A DNA stretch of 64,000 nucleotides from assembly GCA_036873135.1 (NCBI GenBank), contig JAPTYO010000017.1, forward strand, positions 15,500,001 to 15,564,000, read 5' to 3'. Shown here one piece after another: positions 10,312 through 20,469 of this stretch; the first letter of the stretch is position 1, and each line of letters begins with the position of its first letter. Source of the DNA: Clarkia xantiana subsp. parviflora (lineage: Eukaryota > Streptophyta > Magnoliopsida > Myrtales > Onagraceae). A program made the translations under genes and the position numbers. The notes beneath the pieces are model-generated. The model saw nothing but the letters and a program-made list of their open reading frames with translations, did not search any database and was not told the DNA's origin.

Positions 10312-11000
10312 ATGGCAATCCCACATTCAATCAAATTTCCGCAATCAAACATCGGCAATCAAACATCGGCAATCAAGCATCGGCAATCAAATATCAACGA
10401 TTCAAAAATCGACATCTTGTACGACAACGGAAAGGAAAAGAATGGACCTTCGGAAAACCCGACCCGATGTGATAAACGGGTCCGGAATTCGAATTTGAGC
10501 GTTGCCGGAAATCAGCCCCTCGCCGGAGCCCCAACTCCGTCGTCGCCGGAGTCGCTCCCAGCCGTCCTTTCGCCGCCGGAGTCCGCCCCAGATCACGTCG
10601 GAGCCCTCCTGTCCCGCCGTCGACTGCTCTGGCCGAAGCTAGCGCTGTCGTCGTCGGAGGTAAACTCGCCGTCGAAGCCTCCCGACGCCGCTGCTCGTCT
10701 GGTCGCCGCCCTCCGTCGACCAAGCTTGTACCGCGTCGCTTTCGTCCGTCAGCCGCCGGAAGTCACGTCGCCGTCGACCGCCAATGTCGGACCAGGCTCC
10801 ACCTCCGTCAGCAGCAGCTTCGACGTCGCCCTGGTCTGCCGGTCCGTCCCGCCTTCACATCGCCGTCTCGAGCCGCCAATCCACTAGCCGGCCCCGTCCC
10901 GTGCTGGTGGTCTCCTCCCGCCGGAGCTGCTGGCCGGATTTTTGCCTCTTGGTGAAAATTTCGGCCGGCCCTTACCTTGGGGGTGCTCTCAAAACTTTTC
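10312..11000. other. CpG-dense island in the 3' part of element A
   Basis: About 10480-10980 is far richer in CG than the rest of the element, with repeated GCCGGA, CGTCGTCG and CCGCCGGAG strings. Flanks are AT-rich. Open frames occur on both strands but their composition (Ser/Pro/Arg) looks like a product of GC bias, and I recognise no protein. It lies upstream of the antisense gene start, so it could be that gene's promoter/5' leader or a captured host fragment. 9913-10311 and 11000-11612 hold nothing else I recognise. Confidence 0.45.
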
Positions 11001-11612
11001 TTGCTCTCCAAGGGTGAGTGAAGAGAGAAGATGGTGGCTATGGTGATTCTTTGAGGTATTTTTCTAACTCCTTTCTATTTTAAAGGATGATAGGGTTTCT
11101 TAGGGGTTTTAATCACCACCATCCATCTATCCTTAAATAAAATCTAAGGGTCAAGGAAAAACCATCATTTTTATCCTTCTCACCTATAGCTAAGTATACC
11201 TCTATACTTAGAAAAATTATCAAGTTAGTTTTATTTTTGGAGCATTCCATACTTAGGAAAATTTTTGGCCAAAATTAATTCTTCCTCACTTAGATAAAAT
11301 CCCGGCACGAAATTGAGGCGTAAGTTATTTAGTTACATTCGTATCACACCCCTGTGCAAGTTTGTATTTTTTGAGTATACACCTGTAGCAGAGATAAGTT
11401 TATTACTCCCACCTCAGACGGACGCGTGCCTAGGCACACGTCCGTGCTACTCTGACGTTTACAATTCCTCTATCTCAGTAGACAGGGGGGCAGAGTCAGA
11501 GGCACGTATCCACGGGTAAGCAAGCATTCAGACAAAGAAGGTAAAACCCCGGTTTCAAATTGCGCGTGTCATACCATCCTAAAATAGAGTCAATCAAGGG
11601 TTAGGCCATTGG

Positions 11613-11628
11613 TTGACTCGGGGGCATG
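11613..11628 (+). other. Polypurine tract of element A
   Basis: TTGACTCGGGGGCA lies directly before the 3' LTR start (TGATGG, 11629), the position used to prime plus-strand synthesis. The same string precedes the degenerate LTR at 416 and, reversed, follows the A' LTR at 61223. Confidence 0.8.
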
Positions 11629-12489
11629 TGATGGATATACGCCCAATTTGAACCCGTTGACTTCCAAACCGTTGCATTTTTATCGTCCCATTTATGATTA
11701 TAAATCGAAACTTCAACCCGGACACTTCGCGAGAACATCGACGGCTCGGACGGGGCCGAAGCGCCAGTCCGACAGAGGCGAACTCACCTAGGTGAGGTTG
11801 GGTGGCCACACCCGACCTCCCCTAGGGGAGATCGGGTCAGCCGACCCGATCTACCCTAGGGGAGATCGGGTTGGCCAACCCGATCTCTCCTAGGAGAGAT
11901 CGGGTCGGCCAACCCGATCCCTCCTAGGAGGGATGGGGTTGGCCAACCCCACCCTCCCTAGGAGGGGTTGGGTGTCCTCACCCAACCCCTACCCTTGGGG
12001 GTCGGATTTCTCCCCCCCCAAGGGCCCCGACACCATTTTCGGACTCCCATGCTCGGTCCACTCCGCCTACCTCCTCCGAATCCTAGGGTCTTAATTATGT
12101 GCTTAAAGGTTAATTAATTGTGTTTAAAGGCTAACGATGTCATTAAGCCACCTTAATGACACCGTTGCCTATAAATACCCCACATTCACATCTCATTTTA
12201 TAATCTTGGCCATTTTGGACATTTTAGCTCTGACATCTCTCTAGCTTTATCTCTCTAGAAAAGTACTGACTTAGGCATCGGAGAGGGTTCACCAGGCACC
12301 ACCCCCCTCCTCCGTGTCTGGTATTGCCCCTTCTGCAGGGTAGAAGGAGAGAAGGAGCAGAGGAAGGAAGGAAGGAAAGGAGAAGATAGACTAAAGCAGA
12401 GCAGCTTAGGAACATCGGATCACACATATCCCCCGTAAGGAGTGAGATCAAAGCTGACACCCCGTTGACCTAGATCTCATAACTTAACA
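11629..12489 (+). repeat. Element A 3' LTR (861 bp)
   Basis: Matches 1910-2742 except for a handful of substitutions, one additional palindromic unit (near 11837-11877) and a shorter AAGG run. It is followed by CTGGT, the target duplication. Confidence 0.93.
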
Positions 12490-12798
12490 CTGGTAACGAG
12501 TCCCGACACCCGTCGGGGACTCCAGAGTTATTTCGTTGTGTCACCGCTCGGGGCCCTTCGTCATCGTGACAGGGCCAATCATTCTCAGGGATTCATCATC
12601 GGGGCCTACTTAAAGGCTTCTCGTCGGGAGCTTCTAGCTCCACTGTCGGGACCGACTCTGTCGAGACCCTATTTCGTCGGGACTCCTCTCATCGGGACCC
12701 TTCTCCTTAGGTCATCTTGACCCTTACTCTGGGCCTGGTGGGCCTGTCTGGCGTTTCCTCGCTGTTAAAGGGCCTGACGGCTATAATCGGACCCATCA
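12490..12798 (-). repeat. B1 3' LTR, part 2 (U3 side)
   Basis: Continues the LTR interrupted at 1909 and ends GGACCCATCA, the reverse complement of the TGATGGGTCC start. With part 1 it rebuilds a 699-bp LTR that matches the B2 3' LTR closely. Confidence 0.9.
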
Positions 12799-12815
12799 TT
12801 TGCCCCCAAGACATG
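12799..12815 (-). other. Polypurine tract of B1 (minus strand)
   Basis: TTTGCCCCCAAGACATGAGG is the reverse complement of CCTCATGTCTTGGGGGCAAA, which precedes the 3' LTRs of B2 and C. It shows that the adjacent LTR is a 3' LTR and that the element reads leftward. 12816-13180 contains no gene. Confidence 0.8.
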
Positions 12816-13185
12816 AGGGACTTTTAGTTCGTCGTGTCTTCCAACTCCTGAGTTTTCCAATACTAGAGTCGGGGATCTACTCCTTGATTCAGTTACTTAA
12901 AGTTATCAGTTTTTTCCTCCACGTGTCCTCAGGGTTTTATGGATAACTGCTATATCCCAAGGGTCTCTTCGGTTTTCTAGTGCATTAAATGCAGCAGATG
13001 ATGGAGTGACGTTTTCGACCCACGTGCCTGATTTTTCGCGCCTGTCCTTTTCTGAAAAGTGCTTTTCAGGCCGTTTCATCATTACGCCCGTTGTCCTTCT
13101 GCTCGTTTCATCTCGACGGTTCAGATTAAGACCTTTCGAATTTGACGACTCGGATCGAAGTGTCCTTTCAACTGTCTTCTTCGAC

Positions 13186-13192
13186 TATAAAA
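13186..13192 (+). promoter_or_regulatory. TATA box of the B1 antisense gene
   Basis: TATAAAA in GACTATAAAACCCTAGCC lies 170 bp upstream of the start codon and is oriented with the antisense gene. The same box occurs at 25436-25442 (B2), 36472-36478 (C) and about 52826 (D), all upstream of the same ATG. Confidence 0.65.
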
Positions 13193-13355
13193 CCCTAGCC
13201 ACAGTCACAATTTAACTTTTACCGTCTTCGAATTCTCAAAAGCTCTCTGCGATTTTTCTGCAATTCCCAGCTCTGTGCTTTCGAAGATCCTTGGAGTCTT
13301 CTCCGATCGTCTCTCCGGCGACACTCCGTTCATCTCTTTCGACCTCTACTCCACC

Positions 13356-16074
13356 ATGTCTGGTAAGAAAACACTCTTCGTTGCTCGTTCGTCTTTTCCT
13401 TTTTAATTTCTTCCAGAATCCCACTGTATTTTCTTGCCCTGGTTGCTTTTCAGACAGCGGTTCCAGCTCCGAGGGGAGAAAATCTTTTAAATTTGACTAT
13501 GCTCCGAATGAAATTTCCACCACTGCTTACGATGCAGCTCTCCGAGAGGGTTGCATCACTCTCACCTGGGAACCTCGCTTCCCGTACGATCGGCATCGTC
13601 CCTCGAGTGACCCTGAGGTTACTTGTCCCCAGAAAGGGGAGGTATTTGTCTCTACGGGACAAATATCAGCGGGGATCAGGTTCCCCTTATGCGGTAACCT
13701 GGTCGAACTGTGCCAACATTACCAAACACACCCTACTACCTTCTCTCCTCATGCCATCCGCATTTGGAACGCCTTTCAAGTCCTCTGTCTCCGACAGAAG
13801 TGGGTCTACAGCCTCCAGCTTTTCCGGACTTTTTACGGACTGAAATGCAACGAGGCGGGGGTTTGCGCTTTCTATCCTCGGATGCCCAAATGGAGTAAGC
13901 AGCAGCTTGCCCGGCACGGTTGGACCAGTGACACCTGGAAGGTGGTCAAGGGTCGGGGACTCTTGATTGATAGAGGTTCTGACAACAGTAGCTGGAAGAG
14001 GAGCTACTTCTTCATCCAACATTCTTCTATCCCTTGGCCTCGGTGGGAGGTGGCAGCAGACCCTCCGCCTGCTTTCCACTCCTATGCTGATGAGGACTTC
14101 GAGACCCTTCAATTGATCCAGCTTTATCGTTGGGGGGAGTCCTACACTCCTCTCAATGCTAACTCTCTGGTGGAGCGGGACCTGGTGCATACTGGGGTCC
14201 GACTCCTCAGTATTGTCTCTGGGGGGCAGCTCTTCGACGGCCCTTCTAGCATGGTCCCTTGGGTAAAATCTCTAACTTTTTCTTCGTTTATTGTTTGCAG
14301 CCAAGAAGGTGTCTGTGCTGACCGATTTCTTCCTTAAGCAGGGGGAGACCGACGCTGTCCGCCCCTCGCGGAAGAGGAAGTCTGCCAAGAAGGCTGCTGC
14401 TGCCAGGTCGGGGTCTCCTTCAACGGAGCAACCCAAGCGACCGCGGGTGGATCTGGATCAACTCTTCGAGGTCCAGAATGCTGAAGAAGGTAAACAACTC
14501 CGACTCGCTATTAAATCATATAAAAGGATGGTTCCGTCGGACTTGATTTCCTCGACCAAGGAGGGCCGGATTGCTAATGTCAAGAGGATCCTTCGAGGTG
14601 AAACTCCCCGGGTCTTGAAGGCGGGCTACTATCACTTCCGCGGGAAGGATCAATACGTCTCCCGACGTATCATTTGGTGTAAGAATCCCGATGAACTTCC
14701 TGACTACCTATCTGAAGCTCTTCATCCTCCAGGTGCAGGTCGCTCGGGAGCTTCCTCGGGGGCTGCCGTTTCTACGGATGCACCGCCTTCAGCGGGGGTG
14801 CCTCCCTCAGCTGGAGAGAAGGCACCATCTGGTGAACAGTTTCGCCAGGTGGAGACCCTGGACTCCTCCGAGGAGACCGGCGGGGTTGATCCCCCTCAGC
14901 AGCGTCGGAAGGCGGGGCAATCCCCCTTGAAACCAACCCCTCAGGGGCCGCTTCCTTCGTCTTCTCCACAGCAGCGGGAGCTCTCTCCCATCCATGACTT
15001 TTCTCCCTCTCCTGTCCGGGCTGAGACGGAGATGTGCCCTTCTCTTCCCCGTCCCATCTCTCCCATGGCTCTCGACAGGGACTTCTATAGGCCCTACAAC
15101 CCTTCGCAGGCCAATGCCCCCTGGGCTCCGATCCAGACGCTTCAGGGAGTCCCGCTCACAAAAGGGGAACAGGACCAAGAGCTGGCCCTGCATCTTCTGG
15201 CGGGTTCCATCCTGCCTTCTATGCGACATCCGATTTACCTCAATCGGACGCATATGGAGCGGGACGTCAGGGATATGGCTGTGCGCCGCATCGAGGTGGA
15301 ACTTCACTTTTTCCTTATTGATCGATAAATCGAGTCTTTTGTCCTTCTAACACTTTTTCCTTTTGACTGCAGGAGCTCGGGGATTACAACCGCCTCATCG
15401 GGTACATCATTGCCTACGATGAGGCCCGGGAGCGGGACCGAGGAGTCCGGGAGCAACTTCAGGCGGATCTCAAGGCCTCCCAGTCTTCGCGGGGAAAGCT
15501 GGCCAAGGAGCTGGCTGTTCTCAATGAGAAGATTCAGGGCCTTCAGCAGCAGATCGCGGACTTCGAGGGGCTCTTGAGGCAGGAGCGACAGGAACGGGGG
15601 GCAGTCGTGGATCAGCTGACCCAGGAGAAGAAGGCCGCCGAGGACCAGCTTGTCCTCGAAAAGAAGGCTCTAGAGGAGCTGATCGCGGGGTTCCCGGCAC
15701 GGCTGGCCGAAGCGGAGGCCAAGGGTCGGGAGGACTATCGGAAGTCGGAGGGCTTCCAAGCTGACGCCCTAAAGTTCTTCAGCGCGGAGGTGGAGAACAC
15801 TCTCTTCAACGCCGTTGAGGAGCTCCACCTGGAGTACGGGGACGCCATCAATTTTGACAAGTCTCCTTCCCTCGCTCCCTTTGCGAAGAAGTACTTCGCT
15901 CTTTCCGAGGAGAGTGATGGGGGGAGTACTCCAGTAGTTGTCGAGGATGCTTCTGAGCTTCCAAGTGCGGACGCCCCGATAGCCAATCCTCCCAAGGCCA
16001 ATCCTGCGGACCTCTCTGCTACTGACTCCGCGGACCCAACTGCTGCCCATGCTGCCGACAAGGACCAAGCTTGA
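13356..16074 (+). CDS. Antisense spliced gene of B1 (4 exons, 835 aa)
   Basis: The gene reads rightward while its element reads leftward. Proposed exons are 13356-13362, 13454-14262, 14306-15295 and 15373-16074: 2508 nt without an internal stop. Exon 1 contributes only ATGTCTG before GTAAG. Intron 2 ends in tandem acceptors CAG and CCAAG; the second keeps the frame and gives an intron of 43 nt, short for a plant. Residues 1-272 form a conserved domain (AGIRFPLCGNL, FYGLKCNEAGVCAFYP, KRSYFFIQ). Then come a basic stretch (SRKRKSAKKAAAA), a Pro/Ser region, a long coiled coil (about 603-735) and an acidic tail. This suggests a nuclear, oligomeric protein. The family is known only as retrotransposon-associated as far as I recall. 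Its 3' end faces the repeat array. Confidence 0.8.
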
Positions 16075-16137
16075 GTGTTTTTATCTTTAGAGTCCTTGTA
16101 TCTTCTTCTTTTGCGTTGTTGTCGGGCCTTACAGCCC

Positions 16138-16575
16138 GACTTTTGTCGTGCACCACTGAAGGCGACTTTCATTGTGCACCACTGAAGGCGACTTTTGTCG
16201 TGCACCACTGAAGGCGACTTTCATCGTGCACCACTGAAGGCGACTTTTCTCGTGCACCACTGAAGGCGACTTTCGGATACTTAGAATAAACCTAAGTATT
16301 GTGCACCACTGAAGGCGACTTTCATCGTGCACCACTGAAGGCGACTTTTCTCGTGCACCACTGAAGGCGACTTTCGTCGTGCACCACTGAAGGCGACTTT
16401 TACACTTAACATAAATCTAAGGACAATTCTTGTTTGGAAGCAACCTCTTTATTTATTGGCATAAAATAGGTTTACATTGAATTTAAACGATAAATAGCAT
16501 ACACCACTTAAGGCGATTTTATTGGGCACCACTTAAGGCGACTTTATTGGGCGCCACTTAAGGCGACTTTCTTCG
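16138..16575 (-). repeat. 26-bp tandem array of B1
   Basis: About ten units containing GTGCACCACTGAAGGCGACT (reverse strand), interrupted once by ACTTAGAATAAACCTAAGT. A unique spacer with AACCTCTTTATTTATTGG follows (16403-16497), then three units with CACCACTTAAGGCGA. It is the short version of the array at 20647-22400. Confidence 0.92.
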
Positions 16576-16600
16576 AGCTTGGTGTTTCTTCGAGTGTTCA

Positions 16601-16722
16601 TCACTGAAGATGCTTTATTGCTCTGCCATCGAGGTCTTCCAGATATTTCCTCTCCCGAGAGCCGTTAAACGGTGGACCATTGTCACTGGTCACCACCTTA
16701 GGAATCCCACATTTGGACATGA
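16601..16722 (-). pseudogene. Integrase remnant at the B1 break point
   Basis: On the minus strand this encodes the second catalytic-aspartate region (VTSDNGPPFNGS) fused directly to the polyprotein tail (EDLDGRAIKH). The integrase C-terminus has been deleted, exactly as in B2 (about 20330-20445). The sequence stops at 16722, where the B2 5' LTR begins. Confidence 0.85.
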
Positions 16723-17436
16723 TGATGGGTCCGATTATAGCCGTCAGGCCCTTTAACAGCGAGGAAACGGAAGACAGGCCCACCAGGCCCAGAGTAAGGG
16801 TCAAGATGACCTAAGGAGAAGGGTCCCGATGAGAGGAGTCCCGACGAAATAGGGTCCCGACAGAGTCGGTCCCGACAGAGTCGGTCCCGACAGTGGAGCT
16901 AGAAGCTCCCGACGAGAAGCCTTTAAGTAGGCCCCGATGATGAATCCCTGAGAATGATTGGCCCTGTCACGATGACGAAGGGCCCCGAGCGGTGACACAA
17001 CGAAATAACTCTGGAGTCCCCGACGGGAGTCGGGACTCGTTACCAGAAGATAAAGCCAAGATATGCGGGGCGTGGTCGAGATATACGGAACGTGGTTAAG
17101 ATACACGGATCGTGGCCGAGATACGCGGGGCATGGCTAAGATACGCGAGATCGTGTACGAGATAAGCGGGATACGGGTTAACCACCCCTAACGGTTCGCT
17201 CGGTACCTGAGACACCTCTCTGCCTATAAAAGGGCAGGAGGTCACCTCAGATCAGGTTACGTTGAAATTCAATACTCTTGATATCTGTTGCTTGCCAGTC
17301 AGACGAAGTACTCATTTAAGCATCGGAGAGGGATTCTGGGTCACCGCCCGGTCTATCCCCTCTTGCAGGATTGCGTGGAGCGAAGGAGCTAGGATTGCCG
17401 TCAAGATCCGTGCCGGAGTTCCACCGTGATCCAACA
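16723..17436 (+). repeat. B2 5' LTR (714 bp)
   Basis: Begins TGATGGGTCCGATTATAG and ends GTGATCCAACA, followed by the PBS. It is 15 bp longer than the B2 3' LTR because GACAGAGTCGGTCCC is present twice (16858-16888). R/U5 carries AAGCATCGGAGAGGG and CTCTTGCAGG. Confidence 0.93.
17225..17232 (+). promoter_or_regulatory. LTR B2 TATA box
   Basis: TATAAAAG in TGCCTATAAAAGGGCAGG, in the LTR and about 90 bp upstream of the CATCGGAGAGG block; likely the promoter for genomic RNA. Confidence 0.7.
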
Positions 17437-17437
17437 T

Positions 17438-17455
17438 TGGCGCCGTCTGTGGGAA
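17438..17455 (+). other. Primer binding site of B2
   Basis: TGGCGCCGTCTGTGGG begins one base after the LTR end, as in C (27384). Confidence 0.75.
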
Positions 17456-17472
17456 TCTAACAAAAAGCTGAT

Positions 17473-18930
17473 ATGCCTTCTACTCGCTCGATGACGGCTG
17501 GCAAGAACAGAAGGGGACAATCCGGCGGTTCCCGTCACCCCGCTGCAACGAATTTGAATTCAGTACCAGAACAAGAGGAAAACCAGAACCATCCCCCGGC
17601 TGAGCTCTCCCAAACAGGAGGGCACAATGGATCGCATCCCGAAGATGTTGCCCCTCAGCACCAGGACAACGGGGGGCAGGAGGCTCCTCCAGCTGCAGAT
17701 TTGACGAGGGCCGTGGCAGAGGCTATGCCCATGTTTCTGGCGGCTGTAGAGGCTCTCTTGGATCGAAGAGAGGCTGCGAGGAGGCAGGAGGAGATGCCCC
17801 CGTTAGAGGAAGCGACCCTGCCAACAGAGGGTCGGAACGCACAGGAAGCCCCGCCCCGAGGCCAGGGCAGAGGTAGGGCAACTGGTCAGCCGGAAAGATT
17901 CGTGGTTGATGGGCCAGGACCAGTACAGCACAGGACCATTCCCCTGAATGGTCCCATCACTCCCGACCAGGTGGTAAAGATCGTGAACATCTGTATGGGA
18001 GAACAGAAGCCACTGGTGTCGGAGCTGAGGGATCGATCCACTCATCCCTTCGTCCCCCGACTCATTGACACCCTAGCCCCGCCTGGGCTAGGCATCCCCA
18101 CGATAAAGGAGTATGATGGCGAAGGAGATCCAGTTCGCCACGTCCAGAAGCACCTCATGGCGTGTCTGGGAAGAGCCCCAAGTGAAGACATAGTGTGTAC
18201 GTTGTTTTCGAACACACTGGGAGAAAGGGCCCTGACTTGGTTCTTTAGTCTACCCCCAGGCTGCATCACCTGTTGGGCATACATGCACGACCGCTTCATT
18301 CGAAAGTACCAGGGTCGCCGACGTCTGCTGAAGAGTGTGAGGTCCCTCACCCTGGTGGTACAAAGGCCCGACGAATCACTGGCACATTACTACCAGCGGT
18401 ACACGGCCAGTGTGGCGGAGATAGACGAGGAGATCTCGGAGGGCGAAACAATTCGTACCTTCATTCGAAACCTGACGGCCCCCTATGGTTCCGACCTGAT
18501 GCACAGCGTGGCTGAGAAACCTGTATGGAATATGGAAGCATTACAGAAGAGAGTGAAGCGGCAGATCGATGTCCAGGAGTCAAAGATAGCCGCAGGAGAA
18601 CTGGAGCCCCCAAAATCGAACAAAGGGAATCAGCCGAGCAAGCCTCTTGACGACCGTAAGTCAAAAGGCAAACATGAAGGTAGTCGGGACCGAGGTCGCT
18701 CTGGTCGGGGGGATGATAGACGTCCTCCGAGGAAGGATAAGAAGGAAGATCTCGACATTCCCCTCAACTGTTCCATGGCGGAAGTACTGACAGTCATGGA
18801 ACAACAAGGTATCTCCAGATACCCCCCAAAGAAAGATGGAGAATTCCTGGGGTCCCGCACAGACCGCTATTGTCGGTTTCACCGCGCAAATGGCCATGAC
18901 ACCAATCACTGTCGAGAGCTGAAAAAGTAG
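17473..18930 (+). CDS. gag of B2, ended by an in-frame TAG
   Basis: 485 codons starting MPSTRSM. The N-terminal third is disordered (Gln/Pro/Glu-rich). Residues about 210-380 are a gag core (LTWFFSLPPG, YYQRYTASVAEI, TIRTFIRNL). A Lys/Arg-rich linker follows, then a CHHC knuckle (C-x2-H-x4-H-x4-C, GHDTNHC). The TAG at 18928 replaces what is GAG in element C (EIEKLIQ follows in both), and the frame stays open afterward to 20445. The capsid-like portion up to the knuckle is therefore complete. Confidence 0.85.
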   Translation: MPSTRSMTAGKNRRGQSGGSRHPAATNLNSVPEQEENQNHPPAELSQTGGHNGSHPEDVAPQHQDNGGQEAPPAADLTRAVAEAMPMFLAAVEALLDRREAARRQEEMPPLEEATLPTEGRNAQEAPPRGQGRGRATGQPERFVVDGPGPVQHRTIPLNGPITPDQVVKIVNICMGEQKPLVSELRDRSTHPFVPRLIDTLAPPGLGIPTIKEYDGEGDPVRHVQKHLMACLGRAPSEDIVCTLFSNTLGERALTWFFSLPPGCITCWAYMHDRFIRKYQGRRRLLKSVRSLTLVVQRPDESLAHYYQRYTASVAEIDEEISEGETIRTFIRNLTAPYGSDLMHSVAEKPVWNMEALQKRVKRQIDVQESKIAAGELEPPKSNKGNQPSKPLDDRKSKGKHEGSRDRGRSGRGDDRRPPRKDKKEDLDIPLNCSMAEVLTVMEQQGISRYPPKKDGEFLGSRTDRYCRFHRANGHDTNHCRELKK

Positions 18931-20445
18931 ATTGAAAAGCTAATCCAGAAGGGAAAGCTCAAGGAGTTTGTAGGATACAAACGATGCAGGTCCCGCTCTC
19001 GGTCCCGATCGCGGTCCCGCTCCCGATCCCGCGATCGGTCCCCGAAGAAAAAGAGAGCTGATCCAGAGTCATCCGGTGTTCATAAAGAAAGACGAGTCAT
19101 CAATGTGATTCATGGAGGATTTGCCGCCGGAGGGAATACCTCATCCGCTCGAGAGGTTTACGCCTCTAGGATTCCTACTGCGGTGGTACTGGGTAAGAGG
19201 TCTCGATCTTGGACCTTGAAAGAAGAGATGATGATCTCCTTCTCGTCGGAAGATCTCATAGGTGTGGAGACCCCGCACGACGATGCCTTAGTAGTAACTC
19301 TGGATGTAGACGGGTTCGAGATGAAGAGAATTCTGATTGACGGAGGAAGCTCCTCCGACATTCTATTCATGGACGCATTGGAAGCCATGGGGAAGACGAA
19401 GAAAGATCTGAAGGAGGCAAACTTCCCGATGGTCAGGTTCTCTGGCTCAACTTCCTACCCATTGGGAGTAATCACCTTACCAGTAAAGTTTGGTAGCGGA
19501 TGGAAGTCAGAGAGGAGGAACGTGGAATTTGTCGTGGTTGATTCTGCTGGGACTTACAACGCAATCATCGGGAGAACAACCATCAATCCACTAATGGCAG
19601 TTGCCTCGACTGTGCACCAGAAGATGAAGTTCCCGACCGACCACGGAGTCGGGGAAGTCAAAGGTGACCAGGTGGCTTCCCGAAAATGCTATGTTAATGC
19701 CACCCGGAGGAGGAGGCGAGAGGCCATGACTGTCCTCCAGACAAACGCAGATCCTAGAGAAAAGTTTGGACGTCCCGTCCCCATAAAAGATCTGAAAAAT
19801 ACGTTGGGAGAAGCCGTGGAAGCCTACGTGGATGATATGCTGGTGAAGTCCCGACAAACTAAGGATCACGTGCACAACCTCACCATGGCAATTGAACGGT
19901 TAAAGCTCCGTCAAGTTCGCTTGAACCCGACGAAGTACGTCTTTAAAGTCCATTTAGGGAAATGGTCGGGCTCCAGGATGAACCAAAGAGGAATTGAAGT
20001 AAACCCAAAGAAATTGAGGACAATCAAGAAAATGCAGTCTCCGATAAACCGTCGGAGCAAAGGAACAATGGCGTTGGTCCGATCATGCGACGCGTACCAG
20101 AGGTACGCCCCGAGTATTGCGGCCTCAACTGCCAACCTGACATCCATCAAGGGTGCTGGATCCTTCGCACAGTGGGGCATCGACTCGGTGAGACCTCTTC
20201 CACAAGCACAAGGACAATGTAAGTATTTACCGATAGTTATCAATTCTTTTTCAAAATGGATAGAGGCGAAGGCATTAGCCAGAATAACGGGGAATCAGAT
20301 CGTCAAGTTCCTCCAGACCCACATCATGTCCAAATGTGGGATTCCTAAGGTGGTGACAAGTGACAATGGTCCACCGTTTAACGGCTCTCGGGAGAGGAAA
20401 TATCTGGAAGACCTCGATGGTAGAGCAATAAAGCATCTTCAATGA
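18931..20445 (+). pseudogene. Protease plus collapsed pol of B2
   Basis: The frame continues from gag. It has an Arg-Ser dipeptide tract (about 18985-19040), then protease (LIDGGSSSD, IIGRTTINP). After the protease, three internal deletions join PVPIKDLK to the YVDD part of RT, INRR to the integrase zinc region (SCDAYQRYAP), and KYLE to the polyprotein tail (DLDGRAIKH). RT fingers, both RNase H domains, the integrase N-terminal half-site and the third catalytic residue are gone. Compared with C, the junctions share a few bases. Key residues also changed (CDAC to CDAY, YFSKW to SFSKW). It cannot supply enzymes, yet the fused frame is still open for 446 codons from its first ATG. Confidence 0.85.
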
Positions 20446-20469
20446 TGAACACTCGAAGAAACACCATGC

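Larger units (their letters stand above)
1910..12489 (+). mobile_element. Element A: non-autonomous Tat-type gypsy retrotransposon
   Basis: A complete 10.6-kb insertion: 5' LTR, PBS, gag-protease-gag' ORF, tandem array, antisense spliced gene, CpG-rich island, polypurine tract, 3' LTR. Both LTRs begin TGATGGATATAC and end CTTAACA. The TSD is CTGGT. I find no RT, RNase H or integrase, so it must use proteins of another element. The LTRs differ by only a few substitutions plus one palindromic unit, which indicates a young insertion. It lies within the left LTR of composite B. Confidence 0.92.

Noticed and set aside
13687..14190. Minus-strand open frame of 167 codons (and its mirror at 24438-24962)
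   Set aside because: It is the shadow of antisense-gene exon 2, without its own start context or family resemblance.
18985..19040. Host SR splicing-factor gene fragment
   Set aside because: The Arg-Ser tract is in frame within gag-protease and is shared by B2 and C at the same place.
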